This document shows positions 28,966-35,011 of a DNA stretch of 35,011 nt, piece after piece (the stretch's first letter is position 1; each line of letters opens with the position of its first letter). Where the stretch lies: positions 1 to 35,011 of the IMG/VR virus record IMGVR_UViG_3300025732_002272; one strand, written 5' to 3'. The DNA is from a virus. The notes under the pieces are model-generated. The model ran no database searches and was not told where the DNA came from. It was given only the letters and a program-made list of their open reading frames with translations. Both the position numbers and the translations under genes were made by a program.

Positions 28966-30120
28966 TTAAGCAACATTGCCAAAATCTCCGTACACGAATG
29001 CACCAGAGTAGTAGATAGGGAATGCAATACGAGCTTCAACACGAACTGTGATTAAGTTCTTTGTGAAGTTATCTCCATCAAATTCAGAGAATTGAACAGA
29101 AATACCTTGATTTTGCATAATTTGAGCACCCATAGCCCAGTCACCTACTAAGAACTTATCAACCGCAATAGCTGTTGATTTGTACAAAGGAACACCAGCA
29201 ATAGACACGCTACCATCAGTTGTAACAACTGTAGAAGCTGGTAAGCTATAAGCAGCATTTGTATTCTTTGTGTTCATAATAGCAGCCCAGTCAGTAGGGT
29301 TAACTAAAATACCTGTAGCAGAATAGTTTGTATTCTCTAATTGAGCAATAGCTTGAACTAATTGTTCAACATCTACAGTAGCAGCACCAGTTGCAGCAGC
29401 AGCTACACCTGTAATACCTTGTAAATTAGGAGAAGTACCATCACCACTTAATAATTGAGCATCTTCAGCAACTAAATATTTTTCTAACAAACGAGATTGT
29501 AAGAAAGAAGTCATTGCAGGTATGTCATCTAACATTTGGCGAGAGATACGAACATAACCAGCGATGTATTGAGCAGGAGCATTAGCCATTGTGATATCAA
29601 AATCAACTTGAGCTTTAGAGCTACCTTGAGTTTGAGCTGCTGGAGCACCTTCTCCACCACTTTCATAAGGGAAAGTAAATAAACCTTGATTGATTGTACC
29701 GATTGGTAACAAGCTTCTTAAATGCACCTTACGAGAAGGTAAGCCATAAACTTGATTTGCATATTGACGAGGGATATCACCTGTTAAGTTTGTAGATTCT
29801 AACATAGTACCTACAGTCTTAGTGTCCATGATAAATCCAGCTCTTTTTTGCTCTCCACGAGCTAATTTCGCTAAACTATCTACGTTACTTTCGATAGATT
29901 CAGCAAGAGTTGCGTTGAACCCTTTTACTTGATTTTGATTCATTGTCTTACGATTGCTTTTTGCTTCTAATTTCTCGATTTCATCCTTAACAACTGAGAT
30001 TTGAGATTTTAACTCAGCGTTTTCATTTTTTAGTGCTTCGATTGATCCGTTTACACCTTCAAACTTTTCAGTTACTTCGGTTTTAACGCTTTCGAAACCA
30101 CTTTTGATTTCTTCTAACAT
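28966..30120 (-). CDS. Major capsid protein (HK97 fold)
   Basis: This protein has 384 residues from the ATG at 30120, one base after the protease stop; the frame is open further up, but that part overlaps the protease gene. Residues 1-70 are a coiled-coil delta (scaffold) domain (EEIKSGFESVKTEV...) to be removed by the protease. The rest has the HK97 look (TNLTGDIPRQYANQVYGLPSRKVHLRSLL ... INQGLFTFPYESG ... GILVNPTDWAAI). It is less AT-rich than many genes here. It is the last gene before a terminator. Confidence 0.93.
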   Translation of the reverse strand: MLEEIKSGFESVKTEVTEKFEGVNGSIEALKNENAELKSQISVVKDEIEKLEAKSNRKTMNQNQVKGFNATLAESIESNVDSLAKLARGEQKRAGFIMDTKTVGTMLESTNLTGDIPRQYANQVYGLPSRKVHLRSLLPIGTINQGLFTFPYESGGEGAPAAQTQGSSKAQVDFDITMANAPAQYIAGYVRISRQMLDDIPAMTSFLQSRLLEKYLVAEDAQLLSGDGTSPNLQGITGVAAAATGAATVDVEQLVQAIAQLENTNYSATGILVNPTDWAAIMNTKNTNAAYSLPASTVVTTDGSVSIAGVPLYKSTAIAVDKFLVGDWAMGAQIMQNQGISVQFSEFDGDNFTKNLITVRVEARIAFPIYYSGAFVYGDFGNVA

Positions 30121-30121
30121 C

Positions 30122-30853
30122 TTAATTAAAGATTTTAAATGATTGTAAATATTTGACAATTTCCATCTCAGCCTTAACATTCGGATTATCGACTTCTTCC
30201 AATGCTTTTTCAAACGGTTGTGAATGTTCGTTAATTGAATTTCCGTTTTCGATTTCAGATAGATATTGCTGTAATTGCTTGAGCCTTAACTCTAACAATT
30301 CAAATGTTGCGTCTGTAAAGTTTCCGCTTCTTAATGATTTAATCGTTTTATTGATTTCCTCGTTAATATCAGCCTTGCTTTCAGATTTAACACTTACTGT
30401 TGGAGTATTAGCATTGGCTCCCCATAATACGGATGAGCCTTCATACAATTTGATTTCTGTGATTTCATTGAACTGACCTTTGGCTTGAGCTTTAACAGTT
30501 TGAAAGCCAATAGAATGTTCTGTAATGTGACCTGCTTTGTATAATTCATACAAGTCGTTTCCTAATGTAGTATTAGGTAATTTAACTTGAGCCTTTAAGC
30601 CAAAAGCATCTTCCTGCATAGAGAATGGTTTAGCAATAGGCTTATCAGTAGAATGGTTCATTAAATGCCATACTCTGTTTTTACCTTGTGGACCATTTTC
30701 TTTTAGGGTTTTAGTAAAAGCACCTGGAGTAATAATATCACCATCGCTATCTACGTTACCAAAAGCAGAATAATAAACAGTAATGGTTCTACTGCTATCC
30801 TCCATATCTATTGGAGCTGCGTCTAAAGACTTTTTGTTATAAAAATTGCTCAT
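30122..30853 (-). CDS. Prohead maturation protease (U35/S78-like)
   Basis: This protein has 243 residues from the ATG at 30853, which lies just past the previous stop; the open frame above it overlaps the preceding gene. SAFGNVDSDGDIITPGAFTKTL, then the catalytic histidine in HLMNHSTDKPIAKP and the serine in EHSIGF, is the serine-protease core of HK97-type prohead proteases. The acidic C-terminal helices are assembly regions. It cuts the delta domain of the capsid protein next door. Confidence 0.92.
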   Translation of the reverse strand: MSNFYNKKSLDAAPIDMEDSSRTITVYYSAFGNVDSDGDIITPGAFTKTLKENGPQGKNRVWHLMNHSTDKPIAKPFSMQEDAFGLKAQVKLPNTTLGNDLYELYKAGHITEHSIGFQTVKAQAKGQFNEITEIKLYEGSSVLWGANANTPTVSVKSESKADINEEINKTIKSLRSGNFTDATFELLELRLKQLQQYLSEIENGNSINEHSQPFEKALEEVDNPNVKAEMEIVKYLQSFKIFN

Positions 30854-30863
30854 ATTTATTTTT

Positions 30864-31703
30864 TTAAGCGATATACACCGTACAGCATCGGCAGTTGCAG
30901 TTATTCCTTGCTCCACCACTTGCATCATGTGCATATTGCATTTCTATTACACCATAATCAGGGGTGTTTACTAAAAAAGGTTGGTTGACCTCTAATCTTA
31001 CACCGCCTGTGTCTGGGTTGGTTTGATTATCCAAAGCTCGATGCCAATATCTTGGTACTCCACTCTTTGTAGGATATTCAGCAGCAACCCATTGTTTCAG
31101 CAAAGGTATGTTAACTTTTTGTGCTGCCCCAATCGCACCTGTGCTTAAAGCTTGATGTGATTCCGTTCTAGCAATTAACAAACTCCTTGCGTTGTTTATT
31201 GTTCCGTCTTTCAAAAGTCCGATAGCCATTTTATTAACTTCATCATTTGAAAGATTGTGTTCCCTTCCGTATTGGATTGCGTTATTTAGTATCCTTGCAA
31301 TCTCGCTATCAGTTGTGTTTTGTATGCCGTACATTTTTGTTCCGCTATAAGCAGTCCAATATGAAAGCATAAAAGCTAACCAATCTTTAAAAATGCCGTC
31401 AAGATTAAAGTCTATCGAGTCATCTTTTTTGTATCTGTCAAAAATCTTCTCATACCTCATAGCGGTATATCCACCCACTCCTTCGTACAAAGTTCGTAAA
31501 ATATTTGAAACCTTGCCTGTGCTAAAGAATGTCTTTCGTTGATTTACTACTTGTTGTGCCCCTAATTCATGTACCAACTGTGCAGCTTTATTAAAATCAT
31601 GCTGAAGCGCCTCCTGTATTTTTGGTCGGTACTCAGTAATTGATTTCCTTGCAATTTTTTGTTGCAAGTTGAACTGTTGTGATGGGTATATGATTTTTGA
31701 CAT
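30864..31703 (-). CDS. Head morphogenesis protein (SPP1 gp7/Mu gpF-like)
   Basis: This protein has 279 residues. The end, ARTESHQALSTGAIGAAQ ... KQWVAAEYPTKSG.PRYWHRALDNQ ... NNCNCRCCTVYIA, is the minor-head-protein pattern (R-T-E, then CRC near the C-terminus). These proteins bind the portal and help assemble the prohead. It has the usual place after the portal and its start overlaps the upstream gene by one base. Confidence 0.88.
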   Translation of the reverse strand: MSKIIYPSQQFNLQQKIARKSITEYRPKIQEALQHDFNKAAQLVHELGAQQVVNQRKTFFSTGKVSNILRTLYEGVGGYTAMRYEKIFDRYKKDDSIDFNLDGIFKDWLAFMLSYWTAYSGTKMYGIQNTTDSEIARILNNAIQYGREHNLSNDEVNKMAIGLLKDGTINNARSLLIARTESHQALSTGAIGAAQKVNIPLLKQWVAAEYPTKSGVPRYWHRALDNQTNPDTGGVRLEVNQPFLVNTPDYGVIEMQYAHDASGGARNNCNCRCCTVYIA

Positions 31704-32107
31704 TAACCATTACTTTTAGCATCTATTTTCTCAAGCATTTTACCTGCTGCTGTAAACACCGCATCTAATCCTTGTTGAGCTGAACGTTGTCTAATAGCAA
31801 TCAAACCTGCTCTGTCTACATTCTTAAAATCAGAAGTAAACACATAATGGAAGTGGTCTTTAGTCTTAGGATCAGCTTGGCTGTTAATTCCTAAATGCCA
31901 TTTACCATAAGCTTCAATTCCATTAGCATCGATGTAATCATTCTCCTCTTGTGAAGTTGGATGATTCCATGTGCTTAATTTGATAACATCTCCACTAGCG
32001 ATTAATGAATTTGCATGAGCAATACCGCTTGAATTTGTCTTGTCTGTCTTTTTTTGTTCTAATTCGCTTAGGGCTTTTGCCAAAGCTTCAAATGATTTAA
32101 ATTCCAT
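31703..32107 (-). CDS. Hypothetical head-block protein (134 aa)
   Basis: This protein has 134 residues from the ATG at 32107, which overlaps the previous stop (TAATG); the longer frame above runs over that gene. It is mixed alpha/beta with GKWHLGINSQADPKTKDHFHYVFTSDF and a helical end. I do not recognise the family. It stands between the Dps-like gene and the head-morphogenesis gene, so it is probably a minor head or packaging factor. Confidence 0.55.
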   Translation of the reverse strand: MEFKSFEALAKALSELEQKKTDKTNSSGIAHANSLIASGDVIKLSTWNHPTSQEENDYIDANGIEAYGKWHLGINSQADPKTKDHFHYVFTSDFKNVDRAGLIAIRQRSAQQGLDAVFTAAGKMLEKIDAKSNG

Positions 32108-32472
32108 TAATCTAAAGTTAAAAGGTAAATTGTTTCTGCCACTAATTGTGCTACTTCGTCTATTTGGTTTTGTATCCAAGTTTCTTGATAAACCCCTGCT
32201 CTTTGAGTTTGTATGTAGTTGTATAAATCTTGGAAGTAAAGTATAACTGTGTCGCAATCTACATAATCTTTTAAGGTTTGTACAGAGTATCCTGTTGGTC
32301 TACCATACACACCGCTTGTGCTTTCTACTAAACCATCTACCAACTCTTGTACTTCGTCATAAAAGTTATTTAAGGCTTTATGACAAGCTAAATCATCAGT
32401 TTGATGATGCCATACGATGGCTTGTTGCTTAGAACTGTGTAATTGTGAGATAAACTCTACGAATGTTGCCAT
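32107..32472 (-). CDS. Ferritin/Dps-like helical protein (121 aa)
   Basis: A 121-residue, almost fully helical protein. IVWHHQTDDLACHKALNNFYDEVQELVDGLVES recalls the four-helix-bundle DUF5856/Dps-like proteins of Bacteroidota phages, with H and D/E at spacings that could bind metal. Dps proteins bind or protect DNA and store iron. Here the role may be in the head, near the portal. It overlaps the next gene by one base. It is a resemblance, not a proven match. Confidence 0.55.
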   Translation of the reverse strand: MATFVEFISQLHSSKQQAIVWHHQTDDLACHKALNNFYDEVQELVDGLVESTSGVYGRPTGYSVQTLKDYVDCDTVILYFQDLYNYIQTQRAGVYQETWIQNQIDEVAQLVAETIYLLTLD

Positions 32473-32477
32473 GATTA

Positions 32478-33875
32478 TTATTTTACTGGTGGAATATTGT
32501 AATCTCCTTGTTGTTGTGCGTTAGTTGGATCTTGAAGCATGGTAATTTCTGCAATCGGTAAATAACCAGCAGGAATATAAATCTCATCCATGGTCGGATC
32601 GTGAACTGTGTCGTAACGCATAGCAGCTCTTTTCTCGTTAGGTGTAATCCACCATGATTGAGATAAGATACCGCTTAATTCTTTCATGTCCTCTTGCAAT
32701 TCAGGGAATACTGTAATATCAAAATCGATATAGTAATCTTTACCCATTTCGTTTGCAAAGAATCTATTGAAAGCATCACGAAGCAATACTAATTCAGGAA
32801 GTACCACTTGGGTTAACATTTCCTTCTTAGCTTCCTTCATGTTGTTGTAAGTCTTATTATCAGGATCGTTAAATAACGCTGAGTTTACTCCGAATACGTT
32901 ACAAAGTTCTCTAAGTGTAATTTTCTCTGATTCTAAGATTTGTAAATCAACAGGGCTCATTCCCATATTCACCCATCCTAATTTAGCACCTGCGATTAAG
33001 ATGTTACCTGCGTTCTTAGCGATTCTGCCTTTAGTTCCGTATTGATTGTAAAAATCTTCTTTTAATTTACCAGCTTGTTCAGGTCCGAAATCATTTGATT
33101 CGTCTGCATACAAGATACCTTTCGGTCCTTGGTTCTGCAACATACCTACAGAGGTATCCTTAGCATCGTTACTACGTTGGATAGTTCTATAAGCAGCTTG
33201 TAAAGGCGATAAGCCATATAATTGTTGTGCATTCGTATTAAATAGGGGGTTGAAGTATTTTAGATGAATAACATCCTCTTTTGCTAACTTATCCCACCCA
33301 ACTAGAGTAAACTGATAGCCTTCAACCCCATTGATTGTACCATCGCTGATAATTGCGATCCATTGAGGTGGGAGTGTAACTAATTCGCTAACCTTTCCGT
33401 TTGATAATCTATTCGCCCATATGTAAGAGTTTCCTGTGATAAGTTTATAGCCAATCACATTTTCTAACAACTCGGAAAATGATTGATATTCGTTAGGTGA
33501 TTCTAAAAGTCTGTTTAGGGGAGAATCTGCAATCTCATCTACTGCTTTCACTCTGATTAATTCCGCTTTAGCCACATCAGCAAGACTTTCTACATTAGAC
33601 ATCGTTGCTTTGTATCTATTCAGTTCTTTTTTGCTTTTAATCTTGTAAACATAGAACGGAACAGTAGAAACTGTTTTAGAGATACGCTTTACTACAGAAT
33701 AAACTTCAGAGTTAAGTGTATAGTCTTGTACGAATTTCTGATAATCTAAATTAGGGTAGATTGGTCTACCACCGATAATCCCACCAAAATTTGGAAGTGG
33801 ATTGCTTGTAGCGTTCTGCGATGATGCCTTTTGACTAAAAGGGTTAATCGAAGATAATATGTCCGTTAACTTCAC
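32478..33875 (-). CDS. Portal protein (HK97-type)
   Basis: This 465-residue protein forms the twelve-subunit ring through which DNA enters. PNLDYQKFVQDYTLNSEVYSVVKRISKTVSTVPFYVY and the later NSYIWANR, VIHLKYFNP, LSPLQAAYRTIQR and FGVNSALFND fit Phage_portal (PF04860). The end is polar and disordered. The start is a GTG at 33875; no in-frame ATG lies nearby upstream. A TTG-N18-TACTTTTG promoter lies just ahead, in the 3' end of terL. Confidence 0.93.
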   Translation of the reverse strand: MKLTDILSSINPFSQKASSQNATSNPLPNFGGIIGGRPIYPNLDYQKFVQDYTLNSEVYSVVKRISKTVSTVPFYVYKIKSKKELNRYKATMSNVESLADVAKAELIRVKAVDEIADSPLNRLLESPNEYQSFSELLENVIGYKLITGNSYIWANRLSNGKVSELVTLPPQWIAIISDGTINGVEGYQFTLVGWDKLAKEDVIHLKYFNPLFNTNAQQLYGLSPLQAAYRTIQRSNDAKDTSVGMLQNQGPKGILYADESNDFGPEQAGKLKEDFYNQYGTKGRIAKNAGNILIAGAKLGWVNMGMSPVDLQILESEKITLRELCNVFGVNSALFNDPDNKTYNNMKEAKKEMLTQVVLPELVLLRDAFNRFFANEMGKDYYIDFDITVFPELQEDMKELSGILSQSWWITPNEKRAAMRYDTVHDPTMDEIYIPAGYLPIAEITMLQDPTNAQQQGDYNIPPVK

Positions 33876-33890
33876 TATATGATATTTTTA

Positions 33891-33919
33891 CAAAAGTAAC
33901 AAATTTTTAAGCTAAACAA
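33891..33919 (-). promoter_or_regulatory. Late promoter before portal
   Basis: On the minus strand TTG (33919-33917), 18 bases, then TACTTTTG (33898-33891), followed by TAAAAAT. This is a full match to the Bacteroidota promoter form with the same spacing as at the connector gene. It overlaps the last codons of terL and lies 16 bases before the portal GTG. Confidence 0.7.
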
Positions 33920-35011
33920 TCCAACCTCTCTTTGGTTTCGCATATTTTGTGTATATGGCATACCTCATGGCATCCATTAAGTGGTCACGAAACTTCACAG
34001 GTTCATCCATGGTATTGCCATCATGATCCGTTTTCCATTTGTAGTTTTTAATCTCATCTAACAAATCCAAAGATTCTGATTTGATAAATATTGGAAACGA
34101 TTTGACCTTGTTGATTCCTGCAAAAACATCTTTAATGGCAGGTTTTAGATTAAACCCAGCTTTGTTGATTTCGGCTATGGTTTTAGGTTCCGCAGCATCT
34201 GCGAATATTTCATCTCTACGAGATAACCCCATAGACTTTAATCTGTCTATAAGTAGGGATGTAGACATTTTGGTATCGTATATCAACTGCTCCACATAAA
34301 TGTCACCATCGAAGTTTTTGCATCTAACAAGGGCTGTTTGGTTGTTATAACCAAAGTCAAGTCCGTAAAACACATCTCCTCCTTCAGGAAAACTCCTTCT
34401 TCTTCTCCAATGGCTGTAAATGGTTGCTTCACTAATAGCCCTTTCCCCAAGTCCATAGACTCTCCAATATTCATGGTCGGCATCTTTTAGCCTTTCAATT
34501 TCCGCTACGATATTTTTATCTAGGAAGGGATTGTCTTTGTAGGTTGTGATGGTAAAGTCGGTATCTTCTCTAGGAATCACCTTATCGTAAATCCAAGAGT
34601 AATAATCGGAAGGGTTGTAGTCAATTACGATTTTATCCGTAGTTCTTAGGGCTAACTGCATCCAAGACTCGTAGTTGACCTCGTTTGCCTCGTTGATGAA
34701 CAAATAGTTTCTTTTACGACCTCTAATCTTCTGCGGTTGGTCGGTAGACACAAATTCCACCGTATTTCCGTTCAGAAAGTATAAATTCTCCGATTTGTTG
34801 TGCTTGTCCTCCGAATAGAGCTTATACTTGGATAAAATCTCAATAAAATCCCTCATGACCGATCCTTTGATGGATGGAAGGGATGAACGACAGATAGTTA
34901 GGGTTTTGCCTTTCTCTTGGAGTAGTTTTACTATAAACCAGGTTAAAACATTGTAAGTTTTACCGCTACGAGTTCCTCCTTGCATCACAGAAATCCTCTT
35001 ATTAGAATTCT
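33912..35011 (-). CDS. terL: Terminase large subunit, main part
   Basis: This right-hand part runs from the window edge, where the frame is open and continues at 207-171 across the junction, to the stop at 33912. It has Walker A GGTRSGKTY, Walker B YLFINEANEV, and the nuclease metal ligands (YGLDFGYNN, FADAAEPKTI, DHLMDAMRY) in the normal order. Whole length with the left piece is about 378 residues, slightly short for the family but with all motifs present. The ATPase and nuclease drive and end DNA packaging. Confidence 0.95.
   Translation of the reverse strand, partial: NSNKRISVMQGGTRSGKTYNVLTWFIVKLLQEKGKTLTICRSSLPSIKGSVMRDFIEILSKYKLYSEDKHNKSENLYFLNGNTVEFVSTDQPQKIRGRKRNYLFINEANEVNYESWMQLALRTTDKIVIDYNPSDYYSWIYDKVIPREDTDFTITTYKDNPFLDKNIVAEIERLKDADHEYWRVYGLGERAISEATIYSHWRRRRSFPEGGDVFYGLDFGYNNQTALVRCKNFDGDIYVEQLIYDTKMSTSLLIDRLKSMGLSRRDEIFADAAEPKTIAEINKAGFNLKPAIKDVFAGINKVKSFPIFIKSESLDLLDEIKNYKWKTDHDGNTMDEPVKFRDHLMDAMRYAIYTKYAKPKRGWIV
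34842..35011. repeat. Terminal redundancy, right copy
   Basis: Same stretch as 1-170, five silent differences. It should be removed when the genome is closed, giving about 34,841 bases. Confidence 0.95.

Noticed and set aside
30121-30213. Upstream extension of the capsid gene
   Set aside because: The extra residues come from DNA that codes for the end of the protease in another frame. The ATG at 30120 directly follows the protease stop.
32108-32257. Upstream extension of the 134-residue head-block ORF
   Set aside because: It overlaps the Dps-like gene in another frame; the ATG at 32107 overlaps that gene's stop, the usual coupling form here.

Overview
This window is essentially a whole tailed-phage genome. 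Bases 1-170 and 34842-35011 are the same stretch of the large terminase gene, read twice with five silent differences. The map therefore closes into a circle of about 34.84 kb, cut inside terL. The gene set (HK97-type portal, protease and capsid, a head-tail connector set, tail tube, tape measure protein) is that of a siphovirus. The host is most likely a member of the Bacteroidota, perhaps a flavobacterium or relative. The reasons are an AT-rich genome, start codons led by A/C-rich leaders rather than Shine-Dalgarno sites, several matches to the Bacteroidota promoter element TAnnTTTG, and tail proteins of the kind seen in phages of that phylum. No integrase, ParA, CI-type repressor, tRNA gene, CRISPR array or insertion sequence was seen, so there is no sign of lysogeny.

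Layout. Two gene blocks point away from a 589-base control region (1684-2272) and meet again at 12274-12486. The plus-strand block (2273-12273) is the early or replication block: many small unknown genes, a possible sliding-clamp-like protein (2806), a stand-alone DnaA domain IV protein (5246), a putative DNA-annealing-type protein (5809), an HNH nuclease (7536), a replication initiator or helicase-loader type protein (7918), DnaB helicase (8798) and a VRR-NUC nuclease (11379). The minus-strand block is the late block. It runs from terS (1683) leftwards through a GIY-YIG/HTH gene and terL, across the circle junction, then portal, head proteins, major capsid, connectors, tail tube, tail chaperones, tape measure, tail tip, a 1339-residue fibre, the lysis genes (possible spanin, holin, M15 endolysin), a GIY-YIG homing endonuclease and a metallophosphoesterase. 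It ends at an intrinsic terminator facing the early block's terminator.

Control features. The divergent region holds four exact-period 19-bp iterons with two weaker copies, a G-quadruplex-type G tract and dyads, and it is a good candidate for an origin or master operator. A second candidate (3760-3917) has two adjacent perfect 14-bp palindromes and roughly phased A-tracts. Two late promoters, before portal and before the connector gene, share one extended motif. The second uses the U-tract of the capsid-gene terminator as its -33 box. The gpG/gpGT tail chaperone pair carries a clear -1 slippery site.

Most novel-looking points. First, a leader RNA before the HNH gene has two hairpins whose 7-base loops are perfectly complementary, so they can form a kissing loop. 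Second, a T5orf172-HTH fusion protein is wedged between terS and terL with repeated operator-like half-sites. Third, a distal tail protein looks like a tail-tube protein split by an inserted domain of about 160 residues. Fourth, a compact three-way-junction RNA precedes a nine-T tract at 3368-3426.
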